From contig SADC01001153.1 in the NCBI GenBank assembly GCA_004194705.1, forward strand, positions 248,001 to 312,000: 64,000 nucleotides of DNA, read 5' to 3'. The first letter of the stretch is position 1. Every line of letters begins with the position of its first letter. The DNA is from Ditylenchus dipsaci (lineage: Eukaryota; Nematoda; Chromadorea; Rhabditida; Anguinidae). Both the position numbers and the translations under genes were made by a program. The notes under the pieces are model-generated. The model did no database searches. It was not told the origin of the DNA and saw nothing but the letters and a program-made list of their open reading frames with translations. Below, piece after piece: positions 1-10,933 of this stretch.

Positions 1-79
1 AAAGTGTGACGGACCAACCCCAGCCCTCGCAGTGCTATACGATAGTGTCTATTTATTTACTTTAAAAAAAGGTCCAAAA

Positions 80-310
80 TTTCAATTCGGGTAACCGAAA
101 ATTTCGTTTTCCCACAATTTGTAACTTTGAGAATATTCGGTATAAACAGTCGGGTTTTACTTGTTCTGGCAACTTCGTTTACAGACTGAGCGGCCACCTG
201 CAGATCGATGACCGAGCCAAAGGCTCGGCAAATCCAAAACTTGGCGAAACCAAAACCCGAACCGAAATTTCGGGTACCGACCTGAGCCAGTTAACCGAAG
301 CGACAACCAA
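80..310. repeat. Iterated CGGGTACCGAA-type motif
   Basis: Short copies of a motif like TTCGGGTACCGA recur in both orientations around 80-105 and 245-285, which suggests one arm of a foldback element. No terminal repeat or target duplication could be placed, and no gene is visible before 1,700. Confidence 0.35.
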
Positions 311-689
311 TCATGAGGTCGGCATATTCCTAAACTCAGAACACACGACACTCCGAAAAGGTCTAGCTCATTTTCAACCTAGGGATCCAACCCAGCTGAA
401 TGACATGGGTTTAGGTGAGTACTCATGCTTTACGCTGAACCCACAATTGCTGGGTCTGACGGAATTAAAATTGAAGCGACAAAAATGTTCAAAATAAACT
501 GTCCCGTAGCGAAAAAGGTTTTTGGGTCCCCACCAATTCAAATTTCAATAATTGCTGGGCTTTGCACGAGCATGGTCCTTTAAGATTCACTCATTCACAA
601 GTATTCCAGCGGTCCACTTTGAAAGATGTGCTTAGCAAATACATAAAGACATTTTTTGCGCCTTTTACCACCATTAACAATAGCTATTA

Positions 690-873
690 ATCGAAAAAAA
701 AATTGGCTTTGGGGTTTATATAAAAAGAGGGGCTTATATTTTTAGGATACCCCCTAAGGAGGGGGGGCTTATATTAGAGGGGGGGGGGCTTTTATATTTT
801 GGATGGCCTCTAGGGGGCTTATATTAGGGGGGGGCTTATAATAGGAGGAGGGCTTCTATTAGAGGAAATACGG
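690..873. repeat. Partial TA-CCGTATTT family MITE
   Basis: The right end reads CTATTAGAGGAAATACGG followed by TA, matching the right terminus of complete copies elsewhere in the window. The interior is built of GGGGCTTATATTAGA repeats. No matching left terminus is visible, so this is a truncated or diverged copy. Confidence 0.55.
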
Positions 874-1299
874 TAATTAGTTTTATATTACCTCAACCTC
901 TACCACTTTTAGTTACTTCTCAACGAGTTTAGTAACTTTCTATACTCAGAATTTCGTGGAGAATCAAATAAAAATATTTTAACACTAAATTTAGTTCAGA
1001 AAAGTGAGCAGCCGTCGAAGGTTTCATCGAGGAAGAAAAGAGTACTATTGAAGGGTGCGATTTTGGTACTATTTTTTGAACTGACGTTTTTTTGCAGTTT
1101 AAATTTACATGACCATTTACAATCATATACTGATAATGACGCCAAGAAGCAGAGCTACATTTTGAAAACAAGGCTTTAAATAATCATGTAGATCAAAATT
1201 GCGAAACAAAGTCAGTTCAAAAATAATACTAAAGAGTTCTGGGACAGCCCTGGGTAGGATGGGAAAGAATTGGGAACTGTTGAATGTTTTTCGAACTTC

Positions 1300-1445
1300 A
1301 AACTACGTTTCTAACAAAACAATACCTAAATTTAAATTCTAGGCCTTGTTTTGTAAGAAACCAAGCTGAGAAATCCTTACCGAAGTTCAATGATTAGGCA
1401 AAAAAATTTGAATAGGTGGGGACAGTTTAAAACAGGTGGCAATGG
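1300..1445. repeat. Foldback repeat, GTTTCTAACAAAAC family
   Basis: The hairpin arms GTTTCTAACAAAACAA and TTGTTTTGTAAGAAAC flank a short centre. Better preserved copies lie at about 35,700 and 46,380. The outer ends are degenerate here. Confidence 0.5.
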
Positions 1446-1778
1446 TCCTTGAACTCGAGTTGGTTTTTTCTCTGTATAGTAGCTCAAATGAAAGCCTAGA
1501 ATCTCGGCTACATTTTGGTATACGAAACGTGTGACCTGTAGAAAAACAGTCTGAAAATATCAATTAAACCAGTCAAGGAAAAACCCCAAAAACCATCGAT
1601 TTTCGGAAATTTAGCAGGTCTTAGCCTATAAATCAGCTCCAGAGGTTGTGAAATCATGCTGTGATGATTTTCTTCGGTAGCCAAGAGCCTGAGAATCATC
1701 TTGACATCAAACTTTCAAATCAAAGGAGATAAAAGAGGGTGTGCACGCACTGGGAATCGAACTTGAGAGTTCAAAATA

Positions 1779-2717
1779 CAGGGTGTAGCAAGTATTTTTG
1801 GATTTTTCAAATGGCTGTACTTTTCAACTTTTATGAACACATCAGCCAGATTTTTTTTATCAGAAAGAAGAAGACGGGAGTTTTCGTTAAATACCAAACT
1901 TTATAACAAAAAAATCTAAACATTTGCAAATGTTTCTTCAACACTTCTACCGCCAACTGCGATACAACAGTTCAATCGAAGAGGATATGCTGTGATACAA
2001 TTATTTAGCATTTCTTGAGGCAATTCTTCAAAAGCAATCTCAATCCTCCAATAAGCTCATCCACGTCTGCGATCGGCTCCCTGCAGACTCTACTTTTGAT
2101 CCAGCTTCACAAGAAAAAATCACATGGCATCATATCTGGTGAGTAAAGCAGCCATGGCGAATTCGGAGAACTTCTGCCCATCCATCGTTCAGGGAACAGG
2201 GTTGTCCAAGAAGGCTGGACTTGCATTGATGAGAACCAGTTGTGATTGAGCAAAGACAAGCAAAAACCTGAAACACAAGCAAAGACAAGCAAAAACCCCG
2301 CAAAAACCTTGAGCAAAAACCTGAAAATACCTAACCTTGTGTTGCTTCTTCTCTTTCTCTTTACATCCCAGAATCCAAAAACTTTTCAAACCACTGCTTA
2401 ATGCTGTCTTTGTGAGGAATCTTTGCACGAGGTGGAAGGCGATACTGGCGCTTGAAACTTCTCTGCACTTCTCTACAGCGACGCAACTTCCCAACTTGCC
2501 GAATTCAACCACACAGAAAGCTTTTTTTTCGAGTACTGAATACCATATTGCACTGAAATCAAAAAGTTTGAAGAATCAGATAGACTAATAGCCCAAGTTT
2601 TGTATTAAACGAAAACTCCCGTCTTCTTCTTTCTGATAAAAAAAATCTGGCTTATGTGTTCTCATATGTTGAAAAATAAAGCCATTTGAAAAATCCAAAA
2701 ATACTTGCTACACCCTG
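1779..2717. mobile_element. Mariner-like element with TA duplication
   Basis: The element starts CAGGGTGTAGCAAGTATTTT and ends with the inverse, flanked by TA on both sides. The inverted arms run about 110 bp. The middle carries a decayed mariner-family transposase read on the minus strand and a patch of CAAAGACAAGCAAAAACC tandem repeats. The TA duplication and transposase remnant together place it in the IS630/Tc1/mariner superfamily. Confidence 0.8.
2107..2512 (-). pseudogene. Mariner-like transposase remnant
   Basis: Two minus-strand frames hold pieces of one transposase. The upstream piece has a helix-turn-helix-like stretch (VSSASIAFHLVQRFL). The downstream piece has RWMGRSSPNSPW followed by YSPDMMPCDFFL, the region around a catalytic Asp typical of mariner-like transposases (consensus SPDLTPLDFFLW). 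The pieces are in different frames and split by a repeat-rich insertion, so no functional enzyme is encoded. It lies entirely inside the inverted-repeat element. Confidence 0.7.
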
Positions 2718-3410
2718 TATTCGCATCTCGATTTGTACCCCCCCCCCTCCCCTCCTTCTTTAAAATACCGGTTCATAAAATACTTTAAAAAAAATTAAAG
2801 TGAGAAAACACAAACTTTGAGATTGTTAGACAAGTAACGAATTCCACTGCGTTTCCATAAGCATGCGTCAAAATTATTACTTTGTGACCTCTTTTCAACA
2901 AACGCTCGCTCAGATAGTAGATGTGGGTTTCTAAAATGCATTGTACATTTTGCTACATTCTAACGATAATTGTTTCAAAAACCAACCTACTCCACCAGTG
3001 TTTGGGCAAAAGAAATCGGAAACAAGCCTGTAAATGATATCATACATAGAAAATAGGGTTGAAACCAAGTAAGTACAACTTACGCAATATTGAATTTATT
3101 CGCTTTTTTTTACTCATGCAGAGTGCTCTTTGTTCAACGTCTATCTAATATGATAGACCGAAATAGTGTACACAACAGCAATTATGACATCGTTTTGCAG
3201 AGCTAATATTTTTTTGCAAACAAATTCATTTGAATTTGCGCAATATTATTCGGAAAGATGAACTTTGCCGTGCCTGTTCAAAAATTTCCAAAATATCTGT
3301 TTGGTTCTGTGAAATTTTTTCGCAGTCTCAGATCAGATTTTTTGACAATTTTTAGCATGCTTGCGAACATAATTTCTTTCATTTGCAGATCATTTGCTTT
3401 ATCTTCTCCG

Positions 3411-6400
3411 ATGAATGGCAATCAGGGGGTGCGTTATTCAAAGCTTAGTCAGGTTCAGGCAGTTGAAAACAATATCCAGCAGCCCGAGAATTTCCTCATA
3501 AAAATCATCAAGGTTTTATTGACAGAAAAAATAATTAACGGGTTTAGTTTATAATTGATTCCAGTCATCTTTCTACGCTGTCTTCATGTGGTTCTTCAGT
3601 GCTTACAGTTGCCTGACATACATGTCCAAGCGGCAATATCGAACGGTTTGTTTATTTTGAACATTATATCTAGACGTAAGACAGCTTTCAGCTGAGGAAA
3701 CATCAAATCATTCGATACGATGAGGTTCCCTTAAGCCCGTTGACGGAACAAAGATTGAGTTAGTTTTTTTTTTGATAAAAGTTAATTGAAAAGCTTTTTT
3801 CGGTGTTGTAAGGCGCAAGATTTTGGTGTTGGACTTGGTATTTCTTGACTTTTTAGATATTGAAATAAAGAAACTTAATTTTTTATAGGATGAGACGCTC
3901 ATTCACTCGCAGTTAGTTTAAAGAATATGCATTTTCTTCGCTTAAAAGACATCATTTCATTTAGTCACGATGGAGTTGTTCGCCCACCAGATCTTGGTAT
4001 GTTGTTTTTTAATTAATATGTCTGTGGTTATTTTAAATAGAGTTCAGGCGTAAAGGGAACACCCCCAGATTTTGTGCTAAAAGTCGTAATTGATAATCAG
4101 CCTGTGCGCTTCTTCGTACATTTGAGACCGCACGTTGACTTCTTCCTTGCTGTTGTTAGTCAGTGTACAGATAGGGTTTCTGACATTTTCAAAAGTATGA
4201 TGCTTTTCCTTTTTTAGGTACGATCTGGTGATATTCACAGGTATTTTTTGGTACTTAACACTCGGCTGCAACAAAGGTGCCAGATACAGAGGGCAAAGTT
4301 TTTTATTTGGTCATAAACCTTGTTTCGCTCTTTTTATGACTTTTAAATGCCATAACTAGATTGAGTAGCTAGTCTTAAAACTTGCAACTCAATTGTACGC
4401 TTGTTTTTTCCAAGAATCTTCGACCTAGTGAGAAAAAGTATACATTTTATTTTGAATCCCATTTAGCAAGTATGGAAATATATGGCACTTCAGTGGCGGA
4501 TCGCTTAGATAAGGGTCGTGGCATATTGCGCAGGTATTGGTAGAGGGGCTTAATGTGGCCAGGTTTTAAAACTTGTTTTCAGGCGTTACTTCCGTCAACA
4601 TTGCACCATGGATTACAGTGGATATACCAAGGTATTTTTTTTGCTGAATTAACATACCGTATATTCTCTATTAGAAGGCCCGGCCTTCTATTTTTTAACC
4701 CTAAAAAGTCGGAAAAAATTTGGGTCGATTTTGAGATTTTCGCGTGCTCAACCAAAATTTTAAAAGTGGAATCAGGTAAGCTCGTGCTAACTAAGAAAAC
4801 GCTAAAAACAGATTTGCGAATTTTTCAGATTTGCGAATAGGCTGATATCAGGGTTTCCAATAATGACAGTGACAGTGACACTGACAGTGACAATGACAGT
4901 GACATCACTGACATGTCACTGTAAGTGTCACTGTCATTGTGATAGTGACAGTGACACTTGTCACAATGACAGTGACACTTACAGTGACATGTCAGTGATG
5001 TCACTGTCATTGTCACTGTCAGTGTCACTGTCACTGTCATTATTGGAAACCCTGGCTGATATATACAGTTGCGGAAAAAAGTTACGGTCCGATCAAATTT
5101 TTTTTGATTTTTATGCAAATTGCTGTGTACACGTATATTTTTAGAATAAAATTGAAAATCGAAATAGACAGTCCTGTGCAGAATTTCATGCACTACAAAA
5201 CTGTCATTGCTGTTTAAAATATTTTAAACAAATTATGTTGAGCATCGCCACTCATTCAAAAGTATCCGAAAACAAGGTACGAAAAAAGTTACGGTCCAAT
5301 AACATTTTGATCTTTTTTACATGCTTGTCCTCAATGGTGAAAGATTACAGCATACGTTTTTTAAGAGCCCTGAATTTTAGCTGCAATTTAGAAGGTCAAG
5401 CTTTTGCTTTAAATTGTTCTGAGAAAACTTATGACCATCAACATAAAAGTGTCGACTTTTAGTCAAAATCAAAGTAAATGTAAGGAAAATGGTTGTTCGG
5501 TCACGTAAATACCAGCTATTCTTGAAAATTTTAATATCAAAAGCTAGCATTTAATGCATTTTCTAAAAGCTCTTTTATTTATCTACAAAATGGCATGTCG
5601 ACTGCTCTTTTAGAATTAGACAGGGCTAAGAAACGGATGGTTGAAGTTGGAAGAGTTATAAAACTCCTCTTTTTACTTCATTTTGGTACATTTTTGTTTT
5701 TCCAACTTCAACCATCCGTTTCTTAGCCCTGTCTAATTCTAAAGAGAAGTCGACATGCATTTTGTAGATAAATTAAAGAGCTTTTAGAAAACGCATTATA
5801 TGCTAGTTTTCGATATCCAAATTTTCAAGAAAGGCTTGTATTTACGTGACCGAACAACCATTTTCCTTACATTTACTTTGATTTTGACTAAAAGTCGACA
5901 CTTTTATGTTGATGGTCATAAGTTTTCTCAGAACAATTTAAAGCAAAAGCTTGACCTTCTAAATTGCAGCTAAAATTCAGGGCTCTTAAAAAACGTATGC
6001 TGTAATCTTTCACCATTGAAGACAAGCATGTAAAAAAGATCAAAATGTTATTGGACCGTAACTTTTTTCGTACCTTGTTTTTCAGATACTTTTGAATGAG
6101 TGGCGATGCTCAACATAATTTGTTTAAAATATTTTAAACAGCAATGACAGTTTTGTAGTGCATGAAATTCTGCACAGGACTGTCTATTTCGATTTTCAAT
6201 TTTATTCTAAAAATATACGTGTACACAGCAATTTGCATAAAAAATCAAAAAATTTTGATCGGACCGTAACTTTTTTCCAACTGTAGGTCCTCAAGGGAGG
6301 CCTTCTGTTAGAGAGGATCCTTCTAATAGAGAATATACGGTACATATGAGTTTTTACAGGATCTTTCGGCAGTACATTCTGACCTCTCTTCGATATTCAT

Positions 6401-6740
6401 ATGTATATTCATTTGTTTTCCTACTATTTCTTCTTTTTATAGTCAATGAGTTTAGTGGACAACAGTCCGGCTGCTTATAGGAATTTCACTCGTGAGTTTT
6501 GGATTTTTTTAAGATTCTAACTTTGCATTTAATTTTATTCGTTTAGAAATGCTATTCCGATCAAATCGTAAGACCTATCACTTGTACTATGTCTTAACCT
6601 TGTCCGTTTCTTAGGTGGTTCAGTGATCCTACGGATACTTGTTTGCTCAATCTACTACCTTTCTTGACTCACTTCGTTTTTGCAGTGATGTCCGGTCGGT
6701 TCTGAAGAGGTCGAACACAAACAGATCTATCCATTTCTAA
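3411..6740 (+). CDS. CTDNEP1: CTD nuclear envelope phosphatase 1 (Dullard-like)
   Basis: This is a HAD-family Ser/Thr phosphatase; the animal family is anchored in the nuclear envelope/ER and dephosphorylates lipin. Fourteen exons can be placed: 3411-3512, 3565-3645, 3692-3758, 3813-3837, 3889-3911, 3965-3996, 4048-4164, 4218-4240, 4467-4533, 4583-4631, 6360-6402, 6456-6491, 6547-6567 and 6615-6740. Exon 2 encodes a hydrophobic anchor ([17 protein letters not shown]). The catalytic DLDET motif is split, with KILVLDL ending exon 4 and DETLIHS opening exon 5. Further matches are [61 protein letters not shown] and [15 protein letters not shown], with a DVRSVLKRS tail. Reading through needs one extra base at about 3,758, 4,164, 6,547 and 6,640. 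The active site is intact, so I favour sequence error over a pseudogene. A 1.7-kb intron holds three nested transposons. Confidence 0.87.
4849..5054. mobile_element. hAT MITE made of GACAGT repeats
   Basis: This perfect-looking palindrome has ends CAGGGTTTCCAATAATGACA and inverse, flanked by the 8-bp duplication GCTGATAT on both sides. A CAGGG terminus with an 8-bp duplication is the hAT signature. The arms are almost pure GACAGT/GACACT iterations, so it resembles a microsatellite but moved as a transposon. Confidence 0.88.
5066..6283. mobile_element. Long-arm mariner-type foldback, GTTACGGTCC variant
   Basis: The 1.2-kb palindrome begins CAGTTGCGGAAAAAAG and is flanked by TA. A motif AAAAAAGTTACGGTCC occurs at both outer ends and again about 210 bp inside each arm (near 5,285 and 6,055), the IR/DR layout of Tc1-like elements with two transposase sites per arm. 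It carries no coding capacity. Most of its interior is shared with the element at 10934-12149. Confidence 0.87.
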
Positions 6741-6885
6741 TTCAAGTTCTGCTCTTCCTCCAGTTGTTTTCGCTATTCCATTGTTTCCGGTGGTTGTTTG
6801 TTGCCGTTTGTTCGTCAAGTAAAGAGGTCCAAATATTTAATTGTTGTTTCTGATACCTGTTAATTGAAGCTGAGCCTGTCGAGCA

Positions 6886-7160
6886 GGTCCTAACGAAACT
6901 TGCGATAATGAGATCTTTTCGCCAATAGCTTCTTTTCTTAATTACTCACAATTCTTTGTCAGGTAAATTACCATTCATTTTATAACTCATCTCACTGGCT
7001 ACTAATTGATTGTTCATTTGTCCGACGAAGAGATAAGAGACTTGAGAAAAGAAGCTATTGGCGAAGACATACCATTGGCGAAGTGATCTTATTGGCGAAA
7101 AGATTCCATTGGCGAAAAGATCTAATTGGCGAAAGTTTCATTGGCCAAACGATTGCGCCC
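6886..7160. repeat. Foldback with ATTGGCGAA iterations
   Basis: The left arm GCGATAATGAGATCTTTTCG pairs with the right arm, which carries five spaced copies of ATTGGCGAA. The ends are not defined. The motif resembles the CTCGCCAA motif of the element at 37294-37496. Confidence 0.55.
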
Positions 7161-7525
7161 CCTGGCAAAAGTCTGCAGTGCTATTATCACTGTTTTCCGG
7201 TACTCGACTGCTAAACACAGCGCAAATAGTTGTTAGTTGTTTTTCAGATATTGTAGGAAAATGATTGATAATACTTAAATTATTTTTTTCTGTTGACGTG
7301 TTCTCTGCCCACACGTACATTTATTGTTTGTTTCTAATCAGGTAGTATTAATTGTGCATACAGTTTTCCTCATTTCGTTCATTCTTATCCACTCATCATG
7401 TGTATATTTCTCTTATTTTCTATTGTCTGTTACGAGATAAACATTTTTTGTAAAATTATAGTTTTTCAATAATTTCTCGTAAAGCTCATTCCGTTGCTAA
7501 CATTTAAGGGGGAGGAAGCTTTATA

Positions 7526-7764
7526 CCGCATTTACTGTATTAAGTCCCATGGGAGTTATTTTCAACCTCTAAAAAATCGAAAGATTTTGAGGTCGATTTT
7601 GAGATTTTTGGGTGCTCAACCGGAATCTGAAAAGTGTAATCAGGTAAACTCGCGGCAACTAAGAAAACGCAAAAAACAGATTTACGAAATGTTCGCTCTA
7701 GGCTGAGATATAAGGTCCGTAGGTGGGACTTATTAGAGGGTGGGAGTTAATACAGTAAACACGG
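7526..7764. mobile_element. TA-CCGTATTT family MITE
   Basis: Left end CCGCATTTACTGTATTAAG and right end AATACAGTAAACACGG, each flanked by TA. The interior matches the copy at 4657-6340 (a shared stretch including GGTCGATTTTGAGATTTT). Confidence 0.75.
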
Positions 7765-7985
7765 TATACGTTCTGCCTAGGCTCGACAATTCAAATCCCC
7801 AAGGTGCACACTTTATTTATTTTTCGTTAAGTTCACGACAATAGTAGTAACTTCTTCCGTGGCTAAAAATGGAATATCTCGGAATTCAGTCCACTTTTGA
7901 AAAGCAGTTTTTCGCAAACAAAAATAGACAAGTTTTATCTTCAGATTTTATCACAATCATCTGAATCGCTCATCGGTGACTGCCC

Positions 7986-8754
7986 TACGACCGGGTACAA
8001 TTACGACCGGGTACAACGACCGGGTACACTTACGACCGGATACAACGACCGGGTACACTTTTCGAACACTTTTCGCGAATCATGTATAACATCTTCTAAG
8101 TAATTCCTATATTCTAGATACGATAGAAAAGTTGTTTTCTGATACTTTTTCACATAAAAATTCGGTTTTTGAAAAAAAAAACTTAACCAAAATTTGACCT
8201 TCTGCCTTGGTTCCCCAAGGCAGACCTTATATTATGGTTTTCTACCCCATAATGGTCACAGGAGCTGCGCAAAAAGAGTCTCTGTATACATTTTTGATCA
8301 AGTGTACTTCTCGGAATCATGCCTATGGTAGGTGAGCGCGCACATCTCTAGCTCTCGAGCCCCTTTGGGGGGTGCAAGGGCTTGGTGGCTTGGGGTTGAG
8401 ATGCGCAAACCCACCTACCTTAGATACAAATCACTCAAAAATGACTCTGGATGCATAAAAAAAGTATACATAACAGAGTTTCTTTATGAGGTAGGTCCCA
8501 GTCAACAAAATTATGTTCAAATACCATCTTTTTGAAGTATCTAAGTACCTACCCCAACGCAAAAGAAACAAATTTTGGTTAAATTTTTTTCTTTCAAAAA
8601 CGAATTTTTATGTGAAAAAGTGTCAGAAAACAACTTTTCTGTCGTTTCTAGAGTATAGGAATCACTTAGGAGATGTTTAAACATGATTTGCGAAAAGTGA
8701 TGGAAAAGTGTACCCGGTCGTAATTGTACCCGGTCGTAAGTGTACCCGGTCGTT
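7986..8754. repeat. Foldback with GACCGGGTACA iterations
   Basis: The ends are arrays of ACGACCGGGTACA (five at left, three inverted at right). The inner arms continue as inverted repeats including CAAGGCAGACC. The centre (8270-8500) is a hairpin core also found in two other elements (12860-13110 and around 52,000/54,700). Confidence 0.75.
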
Positions 8755-8792
8755 GGTATATCCTCATCGTAACCAGAAGCACTAAATGCAAA

Positions 8793-9193
8793 AAAATATC
8801 CGCAGCCGCGGATATTTGAGGCTAATAATGAAATTTATCGTACAGGTTTGGGTTGATTGTGGTTATCTTTCACTAAGGTTGTAGCCTAGATTATAAGAAA
8901 CATTTTAGTTGTTGAAAAAGTATTTTTGGCTTCACCAAACTTTAATATGACCAAAAGTGTCTCTTAATATTGAATTGAAAAGTTAGCTCAGTCTATCCTC
9001 GGCTAATTTTTCAAATCAATATTTAGAGACATATTTTAAGTTTGGTAAAGGCAAAAATACTTTTTCAACAACTAAAATGTTTTATAATCTGGGCTACAAA
9101 CGTAGTGAAATATAATCACAATCAACTTAAACCTGTACGATGAATTTATTTTCAGCCTCACAGGTCCAAAAAATATCCGCAGCTGCGGATATT
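8793..9193. repeat. Foldback with palindromic TATCCGCAGCCGCGGATA ends
   Basis: Both ends carry the self-complementary TATCCGCAGCNGCGGATA followed by inverted arms of about 170 bp (AAACCTGTACGAT, TTTAGTTGTTGAAAAAGTAT). It is inserted in the outer element at 7836-9380. Confidence 0.7.
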
Positions 9194-9828
9194 TTTGATA
9201 TTTTTTTTTGCATTTACTGCTAGCTCTGGTTGCCGATAAGCGATTTAGATGATTGTGATAAAATCTGAAGATAAAACTTGTCTATTTTTGTTTGCAAAAA
9301 ACTGCTTTTCAAAAAGTGGACTGAACTGCGAGATATTTCACTTTAGCCACGGAAGTTGTTACTACTATTGTTACTACGGCCCCAGATGCAGTTTTTGTGT
9401 AGATTTCAAGACTTGGATTTATTTTTTGTGAGCCGGTAGCGCCACGAGTGCAAAAAATGCACGGCTAAAATTAGTACTTAGGTGAGGGTACTGGGCGGGA
9501 GGTAACCAAGTAGTGCTAGTGAGATGTGTTTATTTTAAGGCAACTTTTAGCAGAGAATCTGAATCCTCCGAGAAAAATGTGAAAAAGCCGATTCACGGCT
9601 GGAGAAATTTATATCAGCTGTAACTCATATAGAACCTCGGCTGTATAGTTCATTTTATTAACTGTCTAATGTGCAAAACATTGAGAACATACATTAAAAA
9701 TGTTTGTTTTATGTTACATTAACGTTTTTTAAATCTTCATTTGTGTATCACGAGAGGGATTGGTTTGTGCAAAAAGTAACCAGAAGAAGGTATTAACATT
9801 GTCGCTTCATTAACTGCTTCTACACAGC

Positions 9829-10895
9829 TCACTCCGAGACCATCATTCGGTGTAGCTGCGGTGAGTCAAAATGAGTAGCACTCTTGTTAAAGCCATTGAA
9901 AAATGAGGTAAAAGAAGCTTGTGGCATAAACAGCGATTGCGGTACATTCATACGCATTTCCACCTGTTTTCCATTCACCAACTCCCATCCCTGTGCAAAT
10001 TGCGACCCGTTTATAGAACATGAACTAGATAAGGCTGAAGATGATGCATGGGAAAGCTTTGCCACTGGGGACCCGTCATTAGTGGCTGAACAAACTGACA
10101 TTTTACGAGACAGCTGCGTTTTTGGATTCATGCTTCCTGTTCGGCGATACCTACAAATTATTTTCAGTTACAAAAGTAATATTTCTTTTTGAACAACCTG
10201 GTCATAATTTTGGACACACAGCTGAGTGACTCCAATGAGTTTGGCAATATGCGAAATTTTAAAGCCTTTTGATAAAGCTGTAAAATCTTGCGGCGGTCTT
10301 GCATGCCCAGTGGTCGTCCTATAAAATACTAATATACCGTATAACCTCTAATAATACCCCTGGGTTTATAAAAAAATACTGAAGAAGCTCCTGGCACTCT
10401 TATTAGAAGTTATGCGGTATGTATACTAATTACTTTTAATATTGATTAACTAACCTGGATTGTAAGTCCGACCTAGCTTGTTTTTGGCTAAGAAAAATAA
10501 AATTTTGTTTGAAAAACTTTTTCTAGCTTACATAGTGAGTTCAGGAATATATCAGTGCTTGACGAGTTACTATATGTGTCTTGTAAACTGTTGGTTTTAG
10601 TTGCGGAGCTGGCTTGTTCCGGTCTACATTGGGGCTCAGGTGAAATCTGTTGGATACATTTTTTTAGCGAATGCTCTTGTAAAGAAAGTGCTGTTGGAGT
10701 AGAAAAACAAGAATTAGTAGATTGCACCGGAATAGACTTAGGTAATGGGTTGTGGAGCGAATAATTATCACATTGTTGTGCCATAGATGCTGCTGATAAA
10801 AGAGCATTTGATGCTGCAACATTTTCGACAAGCTGAATCTGATTCCAGTTAACGTGTTGGTTGTTCGTAGGCCAGAGGTTAGCTAGCTGGTGGTG
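9829..10895 (-). CDS. Paired-domain transcription factor, npax-like (3' part)
   Basis: Probable DNA-binding regulator in the nucleus. Exons on the minus strand: 10532-10895 (Ser/Gln-rich leader), 10455-10487, 10198-10318 and 9829-10150. Spliced, it reads KLGRTYNPGRPLGMQDRRK, then ILQLYQKGFKISHIAKLIGV, then CVSKIMTRYRRTGSMNPK. This follows the first (PAI) half of a paired domain: QLGGVFVNGRPLP, helix-turn-helix, GCVSKILGRYYETGS. No RED half or homeodomain follows; the protein ends in a Ser-rich tail of about 95 residues. That truncated layout matches nematode npax proteins. A frame change is needed before CVSKI. Tc1 transposases share a paired-like fold, but the splicing, the leader and the lack of any DDE region argue against one. 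Upstream exons probably lie beyond the mariner element at 10934. Confidence 0.65.
10337..10417. mobile_element. 81-bp TA-CCGTATTT family MITE
   Basis: Ends CCGTATAACCTCTAATAATA and ATTAGAAGTTATGCGG with flanking TA. It sits in the intron between two paired-domain exons and is the shortest complete copy in the window. Confidence 0.75.
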
Positions 10896-10933
10896 CTAAA
10901 AATTTCATAGATAAGGTTACGAATGTTTTTATA

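Larger units (their letters stand above)
4657..6340. mobile_element. TA-CCGTATTT MITE hosting two insertions
   Basis: Termini CCGTATATTCTCTATTAGAA and the inverse, flanked by TA. It sits in a CTDNEP1 intron and was later split by the hAT-like element at 4849-5054 and the mariner-like element at 5066-6283. Without them it would be a few hundred bases, like its relatives. Confidence 0.8.
7836..9380. repeat. Outer foldback element
   Basis: The left arm (about 7836-7985) and right arm (about 9236-9380) are inverted copies of one another, including AGTTTTATCTTCAGATTTTA. Two further foldback elements occupy the interior, so this is the oldest shell of a nested set. Confidence 0.7.

Noticed and set aside
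3811..3996. Loss of the DLDET active site in the CTDNEP1 gene
   Set aside because: A frame through intron sequence suggested RLKDI, but exons 3813-3837 and 3889-3911 splice to give DL-DET intact.
4825..5193. Long open frames on both strands reading Cys/His or Ser/Leu repeats
   Set aside because: They are translations of the GACAGT palindrome of a hAT MITE; the symmetry explains open frames on both strands.
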